DNA of 64,000 bases from Prevotella sp. P5-50 (GCF_002251295.1 NZ_NPJA01000022.1:62001-126000); one strand, 5' to 3'; shown: positions 8,425 through 17,968, numbered from the stretch's first letter. Translations and numbers: made by a program. The notes: generated from the sequence alone by a model not told the origin.

Positions 8425-9642
8425 GTGAAGAGCCATCATCATCTGCTCTACAAACTGCTCAGCCGTGGAATGAATGCATGGCAGTTGGCTGGTTTTGTAC
8501 TTGCCAACCTGTGTGGCATGACCATCGTATTGGCTGCCATACAGTTTGCCACCGATATCATTCCGATATTCTCCGGTGGAGACAGTTTTATGCGACCTGG
8601 GCAGATGGTGGTGGCTAAACACGTGAACACTATCGGCACGTTGACTGGCACAGCGCCAACCTTCTCACCAGAAGAAATAGAGGAGATGCGCCAACAACCA
8701 TTTGCCACTCGTGTGGGAACTTTCACCCCATCTTGCTTTGGGGTGGTTGCTACCTTAGGTAGCCAAAGATTAGGTGTACAGTTTTCCACCGATATGTTTT
8801 TCGAAGCCGTGCCCGATGAGTTTATCGATGTGGATTTGTCTCACTGGCAATGGCAACCAGGCGATACAGATATTCCCATCATTCTGCCACGCAACTATCT
8901 CAACCTCTATAATTTCGGCTTTGCTACCAGCCAAGGACTTCCCGCACTTTCTGAGAGTCTTGTACAAATGGTAAAGATCCGGTTTCTTTTGCGCGGTAGT
9001 AACGAAACTGTAGAGATGACAGGCCATGTGGTTGCCTTCTCCAAAAAGCTCAATACCATTCTGGTGCCACAACGCTTCATTGACGAAATGAATCGTCGGC
9101 TGTCACCCAACCGCAGTGCCACCCCATCACGTCTTATTGTCAGCGTTGACAATCCAACAGACGACCGTCTCATTACTTTCCTTGACGACCGAGGATACGA
9201 AACCGAGGCAGACGATGCAGAATCAGCACGCACTGCTCTTTTTCTGCGCATTACCACTGGCATCGTCATTGCCGTTGGCCTCCTCATCAGTGCCTTGGCG
9301 TTCTATGTCTTGTTGCTCAGCATCTTCCTGCTCTTACAAAAGAACACGGAAAAGATAGACACCCTACTGCTCATCGGTTATCGACCTTCTACTGTAGCAC
9401 GTCCTTACCACCTGTTGACACTGACCGTCAATACGCTGGTACTGGTCATCGCCATACTACTGATAGTCATGCTGCGCACATATTACATCCCACTTTTCGG
9501 CAGTCTCTATCCAAGTTTCAGTGCTGCGACACTTGCACCGAGCCTACTCACAGGCATCGCACTTTATATATTTGTCGGCATACTAAATTACGCTGCAATA
9601 CGTCGCAAAGTACTCCATATTTGGCACATGCATAAAAGATAA
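8425..9642 (+). CDS. FtsX-like ABC transporter permease without adjacent ATPase
   Basis: 405 residues starting at GTG (8425); an in-frame TAA lies just upstream and the next ATG is at 8470. It has one membrane segment near residues 20-40, a large periplasmic domain of about 230 residues, and three C-terminal membrane segments (about 272-298, 325-350, 372-395). This is the four-helix MacB/FtsX plan. The periplasmic part is of the MacB-PCD type, with GTFTPSCFGVVATLG. No ATP-binding subunit is encoded nearby. It could use a distant ATPase or act as a non-transport scaffold; the function is not known. Confidence 0.7.
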   Translation: MKSHHHLLYKLLSRGMNAWQLAGFVLANLCGMTIVLAAIQFATDIIPIFSGGDSFMRPGQMVVAKHVNTIGTLTGTAPTFSPEEIEEMRQQPFATRVGTFTPSCFGVVATLGSQRLGVQFSTDMFFEAVPDEFIDVDLSHWQWQPGDTDIPIILPRNYLNLYNFGFATSQGLPALSESLVQMVKIRFLLRGSNETVEMTGHVVAFSKKLNTILVPQRFIDEMNRRLSPNRSATPSRLIVSVDNPTDDRLITFLDDRGYETEADDAESARTALFLRITTGIVIAVGLLISALAFYVLLLSIFLLLQKNTEKIDTLLLIGYRPSTVARPYHLLTLTVNTLVLVIAILLIVMLRTYYIPLFGSLYPSFSAATLAPSLLTGIALYIFVGILNYAAIRRKVLHIWHMHKR

Positions 9643-9663
9643 TTCAAAAAAATCAGAAAAATA

Positions 9664-9695
9664 TTTGGTGGTTTCAAATAAACTTCGTACCTTTG
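9664..9695 (+). promoter_or_regulatory. Promoter of tRNA-Lys
   Basis: TTTGG (9664-9668) and TACCTTTG (9688-9695) are 19-20 bp apart, ending 18 bp before the tRNA. Confidence 0.75.
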
Positions 9696-9713
9696 CATCC
9701 GCTTTCAGGCAAT

Positions 9714-9786
9714 GATCCGCTAGCTCAGTTGGTAGAGCACAACACTTTTAATGTTGGGGTCTTGGGTTCGAGCCCCAAGCGGATCA
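9714..9786 (+). tRNA. tRNA-Lys (anticodon TTT)
   Basis: A 73-nt cloverleaf. The acceptor stem is GATCCGC/GCGGATC with discriminator A, the D arm has AGCTCAGTTGGTAGAGC, and the anticodon stem CAACA/TGTTG encloses loop CTTTTAA with anticodon TTT. The T arm has GGTTCGAGCC. CCA is not encoded (CCT follows). Confidence 0.97.
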
Positions 9787-10034
9787 CCTCAAGAAGAGAA
9801 TCAGCAATGGTTCTCTTCTTTTGTTTTGGTATATGTACTATAGATACAAAACAATGGGGCGCACCCGATAAAACGGCTCAGTAGATATTTCTGCCTCAAT
9901 TTATCTGATAATTCAGTAATGAGAGGACGTTTAGACGCAAGAAGGACGTTGAAGGACTTTGTTGCGGATTTGAGGCATGCTAAAAAAAACTCCATAGTTC
10001 TGCAAATGGTTAGGTGCCGAACTCTTTCCAAGTG

Positions 10035-10080
10035 CATCCCGAACACATCCCGAACACATCCCGAACACATCCCGAACACT
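10035..10080 (+). repeat. 11-bp tandem repeat, about four units
   Basis: CATCCCGAACA repeats at 10035, 10046, 10057 and 10068 without change. It lies in the non-coding gap between tRNA-Lys and the GH28 gene. Confidence 0.9.
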
Positions 10081-10125
10081 TAGAGTGAGATATGCAGGTA
10101 ATTAACGACTTTTCCGCCCGAATAT

Positions 10126-10156
10126 TTTGTATTGTGATAAATAGTCGCTAAATTTG
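10126..10156 (+). promoter_or_regulatory. Promoter of the GH28 gene
   Basis: TTTG (10126-10129) and TAAATTTG (10149-10156) with exactly 19 bp between them, 46 bp before the ATG. Confidence 0.75.
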
Positions 10157-10201
10157 CACACGAAACAACAATACCCATCTACTAAACAACAGATTATAAA
10201 C

Positions 10202-11779
10202 ATGAGAAAACTATTTGCCATTGTTGCCGCCTGCCTTATGAGCATGGGTGCCAATGCCGCTTGTGGCGACAACTACGACGAACTGTACACCAATCTCCCC
10301 TTCGAGATGAATAAGGTGACACGTCCACAATTTCCTGATAATGAAGTCAACCTCCGCGATTTCGGTGCTGTTGGCGACGGTTCTTCACTCTGTACCGATG
10401 CCTTCCGCAAAGCCATCGAAGCACTCTCTGCTAAAGGCGGTGGTCGTCTGACTGTACCTCAGGGCGTATGGTTTACCGGTCCTATCGTACTGAAAAGTAA
10501 CATCAACCTCCATTTGGTGAAAGGAGCCATCATCCTTTTCTCACCAGACGATGCCCTCTATCCTTTAATCCATACTTCATTTGAAGGCCTCGACACTCGT
10601 CGTTGCCAGTCGCCTATTTCAGGCAACAACCTCACCAATGTAGCTATTACCGGTCAAGGTGCCATTGATGGAAATGGTGAGTTCTGGCGTCCTTTGAAGA
10701 AACAAAAGGTGACCGAAGCCCAGTGGAAAGCCATTACCTCACGTGGCGGTGCTTTCAAGCGTGCCGACTATTGGTTTCCTACCGAAGGTGCACTCAATGC
10801 TGACAACAATGCCAATATGAACGTGCCAGCCACTCCATCGAGCGAAGCCGAATGGAATGCTATGAAGCGTTTCCTTCGTCCTGTGATGATTAGCCTGGTG
10901 AGCTGCAAGAATGTATGGTTGAAAGGTGTCACTTTCCAGAACTCTCCTGCCTGGAATATCCATCCGTTGATGTGCGAGAATGTACTCATCGAAGATGTAT
11001 TGGTACGCAACCCATCGTATGCACAAAACGGCGATGGCCTTGATTTGGAATCTTGCAAGAATGCTTTGATTGTCAATTCCACCTTCGACGTAGGCGATGA
11101 TGGCATCTGCATCAAGAGCGGAAAGGATGCCGATGGTCGCAAGCGTGGCATTCCTTGTGAGAATGTTATCGTCAGCGGCTGCACCGTATTCAAGGGGCAT
11201 GGCGGTTTCGTAGTAGGTAGCGAGATGAGCGGTGGTGTGAAAAACATCATGGTCAGCGACTGCCAGTTCCTCGGCACCGATGTAGGTCTGCGCTTCAAGA
11301 GCACCCGTGGTCGTGGCGGTGTGGTTGAAAATATCTATATCCGCGACATGTCTATGTTCGACATTCAGACCGATGTCATCACCTTCGACCTCTATTATGG
11401 TGGCAAGTCTGCCGTTGAAGCATTAACCGATGGCGACGAGAAGAAGCAGCAGAGTGTACCTGTATTCAAGGTTGACGAAACCACGCCATGCTTCCGCAAT
11501 ATCGACATCCAGCATGTCATCTGTCGCACTGCTCGCCGTGCAGCCTATTTCAACGGTCTGCCAGAGATGCCAGTTAGCAATATCAACATCCGCGATCTTG
11601 AAGTAAACAACGTGAAAGAAGGTATCGTAGTCAACCATACGAAAGGTGTGACACTCAACGACATTCATGTTCAAACCACTGGTCACATCTTCAAGGCCAA
11701 CAATTCGACCGACATCACCATCAACGACAAGAGTTATAAGAAACTGCCCAAAGAAGGTCTTTCGCTCGATACCCTGTAA
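10202..11779 (+). CDS. GH28 polygalacturonase-type glycoside hydrolase, secreted
   Basis: The start chosen is ATG 10202 (MRKLFAIVAACLMSMGANA, a signal peptide), not the upstream ATG at 10154, which lies inside the promoter's -7 box. The 525-residue product is a right-handed beta-helix pectinase. The sequence opens with NLRDFGAVGDGSSLCTDAF, typical of GH28. Active-site blocks are QNGDGLDLESC, VGDDGICIKSG (the GDD acids), KGHGGFVVGSE (catalytic-region His) and LRFKSTRGRGG (substrate Arg/Lys). It should cleave galacturonan or rhamnogalacturonan; exact specificity cannot be read. It is a single-gene unit with its own promoter and terminator. Confidence 0.93.
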   Translation: MRKLFAIVAACLMSMGANAACGDNYDELYTNLPFEMNKVTRPQFPDNEVNLRDFGAVGDGSSLCTDAFRKAIEALSAKGGGRLTVPQGVWFTGPIVLKSNINLHLVKGAIILFSPDDALYPLIHTSFEGLDTRRCQSPISGNNLTNVAITGQGAIDGNGEFWRPLKKQKVTEAQWKAITSRGGAFKRADYWFPTEGALNADNNANMNVPATPSSEAEWNAMKRFLRPVMISLVSCKNVWLKGVTFQNSPAWNIHPLMCENVLIEDVLVRNPSYAQNGDGLDLESCKNALIVNSTFDVGDDGICIKSGKDADGRKRGIPCENVIVSGCTVFKGHGGFVVGSEMSGGVKNIMVSDCQFLGTDVGLRFKSTRGRGGVVENIYIRDMSMFDIQTDVITFDLYYGGKSAVEALTDGDEKKQQSVPVFKVDETTPCFRNIDIQHVICRTARRAAYFNGLPEMPVSNINIRDLEVNNVKEGIVVNHTKGVTLNDIHVQTTGHIFKANNSTDITINDKSYKKLPKEGLSLDTL

Positions 11780-11801
11780 GAGAAACACTCACATACCATC
11801 A

Positions 11802-11849
11802 CCGCCTGTTGATAGGATATAGATTCCTGCCGACAGGCGGTTTTCTTTT
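11802..11849 (+). terminator. Rho-independent terminator of the GH28 gene
   Basis: CCGCCTGT (11802-11809) pairs with ACAGGCGG (11833-11840), followed directly by TTTTCTTTTA. Confidence 0.85.
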
Positions 11850-11854
11850 ACTCC

Positions 11855-12008
11855 ACGTTCGGAAATATAAAAGAAAATGGGATTTTCTTTTGTATTTCGC
11901 TCACTTAATCGTACCTTTGACGCGATGCGTCTAAGGTAGGCTGCACCTCAGAAATACAAAGAAAATGAGCCATTTTCTTTGTATTTCGCTCGGTTTGCAC
12001 TACCTTTG
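11855..12008 (+). promoter_or_regulatory. Two stacked hairpin-promoter elements upstream of metG
   Basis: Element 1 has the palindrome GGAAATATAAAAGAAAAT/ATTTTCTTTTGTATTTC, TTTG at 11889-11892, 19 bp, then TACCTTTG at 11912-11919. Element 2 has the palindrome GAAATACAAAGAAAATG/CATTTTCTTTGTATTTC, TTTG at 11978-11981, 19 bp, then TACCTTTG at 12001-12008. The -33 box is formed by the 3' arm of each hairpin. The second promoter ends 23 bp before metG. The same element recurs near 32.7, 34.2 and 49.1 kb. Confidence 0.75.
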
Positions 12009-12030
12009 CATTAAAATAACATATTATATA

Positions 12031-14097
12031 ATGGCAGACAAGAAATTCAAGAGAACAACAGTGACAGCAGCACTGCCCTACGCCAATGGCGGTGTGCACA
12101 TCGGTCACCTGGCAGGAGTTTATGTACCTGCAGACATCTATGTAAGATATCTGAGACTGAAAAAAGAAGATGTGATGTTTATCGGTGGTAGCGACGAACA
12201 TGGTGTGCCCATCACTATCCGTGCCCGCAAAGAAGGCATTACCCCACAGGACGTGGTAGATCGTTACCATAAAATGATTAAAGACTCATTCCAAGAGTTC
12301 GGCATTTCATTCGACATCTATAGCCGCACCACCTCAGAAACACACCATAAGTTTGCAGCAGAATGGTTTCGCAAGCTCTACGACGAAGGCAAACTGACCG
12401 AGGAAACCTCTACACAACTCTACGACGAAGAAGCCAAACAGTTCTTGGCAGACCGCTACGTTACCGGCGAATGTCCTTATTGCCACAGCGAAGGAGCATA
12501 CGGTGACCAATGTGAGAAATGTGGACGCGACCTGTCGCCCCTGGAACTTATCAATCCAAAATCGACCATCAGCGGTTCTACACCTGTGATGAAAGAAACC
12601 AAAAACTGGTATCTTCCCCTCAACAAATATCAGGACTGGCTGAAACAGTGGATTCTGGAAGAGCACAAAGAGTGGCGTCCCAATGTCTATGGACAATGCA
12701 AATCATGGCTCGACATGGATCTCCAGCCTCGCGCCATGACACGCGACCTCAACTGGGGTATTCCCGTTCCCATCGAAGGAGCCGACGGTAAGGTGCTCTA
12801 TGTATGGTTTGACGCCCCAATCGGCTATGTTTCCAACACCAAAGAACTCTGCGAGAAAGAACCAGAACGCTGGGGCAACTGGGAAACATGGTGGAAAGAC
12901 AAAGACACCCGCCTCATCCACTTCATCGGAAAAGACAATATTGTATTCCACTGCATTATCTTCCCCGTTATGATGAAAGCCCACGGCGGCTACATCATGC
13001 CCGATAATGTGCCAGCCAATGAGTTCCTGAATCTGGAAAACGACAAGATATCTACCTCACGCAACTGGGCTGTATGGTTGCACGAATACTTGGTTGATAT
13101 GCCTGGCAAACAGGATGTGTTGCGCTATGTACTGACTGCCAATGCACCAGAGACCAAAGACAACAACTTCACTTGGAAGGATTTCCAAGACCGCAACAAC
13201 AACGAGTTGGTGGCTATCTATGGCAACTTCGTCAACCGTGCACTACAACTCAGCAAGAAATACTGGGGTGGCGTTGTACCTGCCTGTGGCGAACTGCAGG
13301 ATGTTGACCGCCAGGCATTGGAAGAATTCAAGGACGTGAAAGGTCGCGTAGAGGCATTGCTCAACCAGTTCAAATTCCGCGAAGCACAGAAAGAGGCTAT
13401 GAACTTGGCACGCATCGGCAATAAATACATCACCGACTGCGAACCATGGAAGGTTGCCAAGACAGATATGAAACGTGTGGAAACCATCCTCAACATATCT
13501 CTCCAACTGGTAGCCAACCTTGCAATCGCCTTCGAACCGTTCCTGCCATTCTCAAGTAAAAAGCTGCGCGATATGCTCAATATCACCTCATTCGACTGGG
13601 AACAGCTCGGTTCTACCGATTTGCTTGAGGCAGGCCACCAACTGGGCGAGCCTTCACTGCTGTTTGAAAAGATTGAAGACGATGTCATTCAGAAGCAGCT
13701 CGACAAGCTCGAAGCCACCAAGAAAGCCAACGAGGCAGCAGCCTATAAAGCCGCTCCCATCAAGGACAACGTATCGTTTGAAGACTTTGAGAAGCTCGAC
13801 ATCCGCGTCGGCCTCATCAAAGACTGCCAGAAAGTGAAGAAGTCGAAGAAGCTCCTTCAGTTTACTATCGACGACGGAACAGGCACCGACCGCACCATCC
13901 TCAGTGGCATTGCCGCATTCTACGAAGACCCTGCCGCCCTTATCGGCAAGCGCATCCTCTTTGTAGCCAATTTCGAACCACGCAAGATGATGGGTATCGA
14001 GAGCCAAGGCATGATACTCTCTGCCGTTGATTTCGACGAGAGTCTCAGCGTGGTTACTACCAGCAAAGACGTTAAACCAGGCAGCCAGGTGGGATAA
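12031..14097 (+). CDS. metG: Methionyl-tRNA synthetase
   Basis: 688 residues from the ATG at 12031 ([20 protein letters not shown]). The longer frame from 11965 would begin within the promoter element and is rejected. It carries class I HIGH (VHIGHLAG), a zinc knuckle CPYCHSEG...CEKCG, and KISTS in place of KMSKS, as in other Bacteroidota MetRS. An anticodon-binding helical domain follows, then a C-terminal EMAPII/Arc1p-type tRNA-binding domain ([14 protein letters not shown]) for dimerisation and tRNA affinity. It charges tRNA-Met in the cytoplasm. The next gene begins 53 bp downstream, so read-through is possible. Confidence 0.97.
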   Translation: MADKKFKRTTVTAALPYANGGVHIGHLAGVYVPADIYVRYLRLKKEDVMFIGGSDEHGVPITIRARKEGITPQDVVDRYHKMIKDSFQEFGISFDIYSRTTSETHHKFAAEWFRKLYDEGKLTEETSTQLYDEEAKQFLADRYVTGECPYCHSEGAYGDQCEKCGRDLSPLELINPKSTISGSTPVMKETKNWYLPLNKYQDWLKQWILEEHKEWRPNVYGQCKSWLDMDLQPRAMTRDLNWGIPVPIEGADGKVLYVWFDAPIGYVSNTKELCEKEPERWGNWETWWKDKDTRLIHFIGKDNIVFHCIIFPVMMKAHGGYIMPDNVPANEFLNLENDKISTSRNWAVWLHEYLVDMPGKQDVLRYVLTANAPETKDNNFTWKDFQDRNNNELVAIYGNFVNRALQLSKKYWGGVVPACGELQDVDRQALEEFKDVKGRVEALLNQFKFREAQKEAMNLARIGNKYITDCEPWKVAKTDMKRVETILNISLQLVANLAIAFEPFLPFSSKKLRDMLNITSFDWEQLGSTDLLEAGHQLGEPSLLFEKIEDDVIQKQLDKLEATKKANEAAAYKAAPIKDNVSFEDFEKLDIRVGLIKDCQKVKKSKKLLQFTIDDGTGTDRTILSGIAAFYEDPAALIGKRILFVANFEPRKMMGIESQGMILSAVDFDESLSVVTTSKDVKPGSQVG

Positions 14098-14150
14098 TCC
14101 CACTTTGGCTTGCCCAATAATCTCTATCAACACTCCCTAATACTCCACAG

Positions 14151-15968
14151 ATGCAGGCTATCATCCTGGCGGCTGGCATGGGCCGCAGACTTGGCGAACT
14201 GACCCGCGACAACACCAAATGTATGGTGTCTGTCAATGGTGTGCGCCTCATCGACCGTTTACTCGGTCAACTTGCCACGCTGTCGCTCACTCGCGTCATC
14301 ATCGTGGTGGGTTACAAAGGCGATGAATTGCGCCAGTATATCGGCCACCGATACGACGGACGCCTCAACATCGAATATGCCGAGAACCCCATCTACGACA
14401 AGACCAACAATATCTATTCCTTGTCGATGGTGAAGCAACAGATGACTGAAGACGACACGTTGCTCATCGAGAGCGACCTCATTTTCAGCGACCAGTTGTT
14501 CCGAATGATTCTCGACAACCCCTATCCAAACCTTGCCCTCGTTGCCAAATACGAGACATGGATGGACGGTACGATGGTAAGGATGGATAGCGATTACAAC
14601 ATTGTGAACTTCGTGCCGAAGAAAGCCTTCAGCTATGCCGATGTTGACCAATACTACAAGACGGTCAATATCTATAAGTTCTCGCGCGAGTTCTCATGCC
14701 ATAAATACGTGCCTTTCCTTGAAGCCTACTGTTCTGCATTAGGCAACAACGAGTATTACGAGCAAGTGTTGCGCGTCATCACCCTTCTCGACAATGCCGA
14801 GCTCAAGGCTTTACCCATCGGCAACGAGAAGTGGTACGAGATAGACGATATTCAAGATTTGGATATTGCCGAGACCATTTTTGCCGAAGGCGATGAGATG
14901 CTCCATCGTTTCAACTATCGCTACGGTGGTCACTGGCGCTTCCCTAAGATGCTCGACTATTGCTATCTGGTCAATCCCTACTTCCCCACCACTCGCATGA
15001 AAGATGAGTTGCGTGCCAATTTCGACACGCTACTGACCGAATACCCATCGGGTATGTTTGTCAACTCACTTCTTGCCGGCAAGTATTTCGGCATCCGCCA
15101 ACAGTATGTTGTCGTGGGCAACGGTGCAGCCGAACTCATCAAGAGCATGATGGAACATGTGGAAGGACGCATCGGTGTGGTCTATCCCACCTTTGAGGAA
15201 TATCCCCACCGCCTGCAACCCGAACAGATTGTGGCTTATCAGCCCGATCCACAGACCTTATCATATACTGCCGACGACCTCATCAACTTCTATGATGAGC
15301 ATCCCATCGACAATCTGTTGCTCATCAATCCAGACAACCCTTCTGGCAATTTCATCCCAATGGATGGTTTGCTGCAACTCATCGAGTGGGCCAAACAAAA
15401 ACATATCCGACTGGTCATCGACGAGTCGTTTGTGGATTTCAGCGATGATTTCGAACACAACACCCTATTGCGCAACGACCTGTTGGAGCAGTACGACGGT
15501 CTTATCGTAGTGAAGAGCATCAGCAAATCGTATGGTGTTCCCGGACTGCGCTTAGGCATCTTGGCATCTGCCGACAGCAGCCTCATCCAGTATATCAAGC
15601 GCGATGTCAGCATCTGGAACATCAACTCGTTTGGCGAGTTCTACATGCAGATATTCGGCAAATACGAGAAAGACTATATGGCAGCCTGCCACCGTTTCAT
15701 TGCCGAGCGCAACCGCTTCGGTAAGTTGCTTCAGCAGATACCCTATCTGCGTGTGTTGCCTACACAAGCCAACTTCTTCTGCTGTCAGGTGACCGACCGC
15801 TATTCTTCTGCCGAACTGACCAAGCAACTCCTGTCGCGCTTCAATATCATGATCAAGGACTGTGATTCGAAGAACGGACTCAAGGGTCGCAACTTCATCC
15901 GCCTGTCGGTACGCGCTACCGAAGATAACGACCGGCTCATCGAAGCATTCCATATTCTCGCACAATGA
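14151..15968 (+). CDS. Bifunctional sugar/headgroup nucleotidyltransferase - PLP aminotransferase-fold enzyme
   Basis: A 605-residue fusion. Residues 1 to about 245 form a nucleotidyltransferase: LAAGMGRRLGELT..NTKCMVSVNG is the NTP-binding signature, and LLIESDLIF supplies the metal acid. This resembles CTP:phosphocholine and related cytidylyltransferases. Residues of about 260-605 form a fold-type I PLP enzyme close to HisC/CobD, with NPDNPSGNF, DESFVDFS and the Schiff-base Lys459 in KSISKSYGVPGLRLG. The stop overlaps the next ATG by 4 bp (ATGA), so it is translationally coupled to the opine-dehydrogenase-like gene. A LicD gene lies beyond on the other strand. The PLP domain may make (transaminate or decarboxylate) the molecule that the N-terminal domain activates. 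Substrates are unknown. Confidence 0.85.
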   Translation: MQAIILAAGMGRRLGELTRDNTKCMVSVNGVRLIDRLLGQLATLSLTRVIIVVGYKGDELRQYIGHRYDGRLNIEYAENPIYDKTNNIYSLSMVKQQMTEDDTLLIESDLIFSDQLFRMILDNPYPNLALVAKYETWMDGTMVRMDSDYNIVNFVPKKAFSYADVDQYYKTVNIYKFSREFSCHKYVPFLEAYCSALGNNEYYEQVLRVITLLDNAELKALPIGNEKWYEIDDIQDLDIAETIFAEGDEMLHRFNYRYGGHWRFPKMLDYCYLVNPYFPTTRMKDELRANFDTLLTEYPSGMFVNSLLAGKYFGIRQQYVVVGNGAAELIKSMMEHVEGRIGVVYPTFEEYPHRLQPEQIVAYQPDPQTLSYTADDLINFYDEHPIDNLLLINPDNPSGNFIPMDGLLQLIEWAKQKHIRLVIDESFVDFSDDFEHNTLLRNDLLEQYDGLIVVKSISKSYGVPGLRLGILASADSSLIQYIKRDVSIWNINSFGEFYMQIFGKYEKDYMAACHRFIAERNRFGKLLQQIPYLRVLPTQANFFCCQVTDRYSSAELTKQLLSRFNIMIKDCDSKNGLKGRNFIRLSVRATEDNDRLIEAFHILAQ

Positions 15969-16987
15969 AACGCATCTGTATCTGTGGCGGTGGCAATCTC
16001 GGACATGTAGTGGCTGGTTTTCTGGCTGCCAACGGCTGTGAGCTCACTCTACTCACCCGTCATCCCGAACGCTGGAGCCATACCCTCCACATCACGACTC
16101 CTGAAGGAACAACCCTTGAAGGACATCTTTCCACCATCAGTTCCACAGCCTCCGATGTGGTACCGCAGGCAGATATGCTACTTCTTGCCCAACCAGGTTT
16201 TGCCATCAGAAGTGTGTTAAGCGAACTGCGCGACGTTCTCCGCCCCGGCATCCCCGTGGGAAGTATCGTCAGCAGCACAGGTTTCTTTTTCGAAGCCATG
16301 TCACTTCTTCCTTCCACCACTCCCCTTTTTGGTTTTCAGCGTGTGCCCTTCATCGCCCGTACTGAGGTCTATGGACACAGTGCCCACCTGTTGGGTTACA
16401 AGTCGTCGCTGAATCTTGCCGTAGAAAGGGCAAGTAGAGAAGATGCCAACCGCATTGCCAGCGAGATACAACAACTATTCCATTGTCCCACACATCTATT
16501 GGCATCCCACTATGAAGCCAGTCTGACCAACAGCAATCCATTGCTCCACACCTCACGTCTTTACGACCTGTGGCACAACTGGCAAGAGGGCATCACCTAC
16601 GAAAGCATACCAGAATTTTATTCCAACTGGACCGACAATGCCTCATCACTACTGATAGCGATGGATGCCGAGTTCATGCAATTGCTCGACAAGTTGCAGG
16701 TGACACCGGGTGCCATCCCCACCATTCTCGATTATTACGAGAGTACCGATGCACCATCGCTCACTCACAAACTACAGTCGATAGCAGCCTTCAAGGGCAT
16801 TATGTCACCAATGGAAAAAGTCGGCACTACCTATATCCCCGACTTTCACAGCCGTTATTTCACAGAAGATTTCCCTTATGGTCTTGCCATTATCCATCGG
16901 CTGATACATGAGCACAACATCCCTGCGCCCCATATTGACCAAGTCTATGACTGGGGCATGAATCTCATCAGCCGATACAGCGACTGA
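15965..16987 (+). CDS. NAD/NADP octopine/nopaline (opine) dehydrogenase family protein
   Basis: 340 residues. The Rossmann motif is CGGGNLGHVVAGFLAANG at the N-terminus. A C-terminal all-helical domain of the opine-dehydrogenase type contains EASLTNSNPLLHTSRL, whose conserved His is the usual catalytic base. Known enzymes reductively condense an amino acid amino group with a 2-oxoacid. The start codon overlaps the stop of the fusion gene (ATGA), which argues for a shared pathway. The glycan-modifying neighbours suggest that it finishes or alters a headgroup rather than making a metallophore. A distantly related 2-hydroxyacid or ketopantoate-type reductase is the main alternative. Confidence 0.8.
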   Translation: MKRICICGGGNLGHVVAGFLAANGCELTLLTRHPERWSHTLHITTPEGTTLEGHLSTISSTASDVVPQADMLLLAQPGFAIRSVLSELRDVLRPGIPVGSIVSSTGFFFEAMSLLPSTTPLFGFQRVPFIARTEVYGHSAHLLGYKSSLNLAVERASREDANRIASEIQQLFHCPTHLLASHYEASLTNSNPLLHTSRLYDLWHNWQEGITYESIPEFYSNWTDNASSLLIAMDAEFMQLLDKLQVTPGAIPTILDYYESTDAPSLTHKLQSIAAFKGIMSPMEKVGTTYIPDFHSRYFTEDFPYGLAIIHRLIHEHNIPAPHIDQVYDWGMNLISRYSD

Positions 16988-17058
16988 TCCTTTACGCCTT
17001 TCAGTCTTTACCAACGCGTAAAGAGAGGCGCCCATAAAATTCAGTTTTTCTAAAAATT

Positions 17059-17150
17059 TCGACCACTCGACCACCCATCACGATAACCATCTGTGGTATA
17101 ATAGATTGCCGGTGGTCGATAGTTAACTGATCGACCACCCATCGACCACC
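17059..17150. repeat. GGTGGTCGA repeat cluster with hairpin
   Basis: TCGACCAC occurs at 17059 and 17067. GGTGGTCGAT (17111-17120) faces ATCGACCACC (17130-17139) around a 9-nt loop, and a further copy lies at 17141-17150. It sits between two convergent genes and could act as a two-way transcription barrier, though without a T run. The same 9-mer clusters at 48454-48556. Confidence 0.8.
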
Positions 17151-17162
17151 GACATAAGGGTA

Positions 17163-17951
17163 TTACAACCAATAGGCTTCAAACTTGTGGGTGACGCGCT
17201 GGTCCTCTGGCGGGAGAGCCATATAGTCGCCATAGGTATGTTCCAGATAGTCGCGATACCCCACCATCGCCTTGTAGGTACGGTCTTCAAACGGCATATC
17301 GACCACCGTAGCCATATCTTCTGCGGGGAAACATCCCTTCATCTTCGGTCCCGCCTCGGTCATGTTGCATAGCGTTTCCGTAGGCGTTTTAAGCACGATA
17401 AGTTGTCTGATCCATCGTTCTATCATCGCCACAGATATGGGCAACAGCCGATAGACCCAATAGGCAAGTTGCGAATGGAGCGGATTGTCGTTTGAAATCT
17501 TGCAACGGCGTATTTTGTAGAGCAGTTTTTTCCATTTGAACACCCGTTGCCGCCGCTTCATATCATCCGTCACATAATCCACGGGAAACACATCGATATA
17601 TACCCCAATCTCGTAGCCCTTTGTTTCTTTCTCCACCATACGTGTGCGCTGATCGACCACTTTGGCAAAGGTATAATAATAATGCGACTCCTTGTTGGGA
17701 TCGAACACCCGATAACGTCCTTCCTGATCAGCATAGCTGGCAAGGAAACGCTCATAGTCTTCTCTCGGCATATAGATGTCAATATCGTCGTCCCAAGGTA
17801 TGTATCCCCCATGTCGCACCGCACCTATGAGCGTTCCGCTCGATAGCGAATAGCGCAGGTGATGTGTGTTGCAGAATCGATCGACGTCGTCGAGTATTCC
17901 CATCTGCAAACTTCGCAGTTCTTTGATATCTGTGATTTGTTGCATAGTCAT
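17163..17951 (-). CDS. LicD-family phosphotransferase
   Basis: 262 residues. It has the LicD core SSGTLIGAVRHGGYIPWDDD (about 38-56), with the metal-binding acids DDDID at 54-58, and IDVFPVDYV further on. LicD proteins transfer phosphocholine or similar groups from CDP carriers to sugars of teichoic acid, LPS or capsule, at the cytoplasmic side. The gene faces the fusion/opine pair and is divergent from the flippase gene, 86 bp away. Its likely donor is whatever the nucleotidyltransferase domain at 14151 activates. M1 and M3 are both possible starts. Confidence 0.88.
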   Translation of the reverse strand: MTMQQITDIKELRSLQMGILDDVDRFCNTHHLRYSLSSGTLIGAVRHGGYIPWDDDIDIYMPREDYERFLASYADQEGRYRVFDPNKESHYYYTFAKVVDQRTRMVEKETKGYEIGVYIDVFPVDYVTDDMKRRQRVFKWKKLLYKIRRCKISNDNPLHSQLAYWVYRLLPISVAMIERWIRQLIVLKTPTETLCNMTEAGPKMKGCFPAEDMATVVDMPFEDRTYKAMVGYRDYLEHTYGDYMALPPEDQRVTHKFEAYWL

Positions 17952-17968
17952 TGCCTTATATTATAGGA

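Noticed and set aside
9801..10079. 92-codon minus-strand frame
   Set aside because: Much of it is the 11-bp tandem repeat read as protein.
10739..11304. Minus-strand frames opposite the GH28 gene
   Set aside because: They are complements of a conserved coding sequence and show no domain features.
11965..12030. Upstream extension of MetRS
   Set aside because: It would be translated from within the hairpin and -33/-7 boxes; homologues start at [12 protein letters not shown] sequence.
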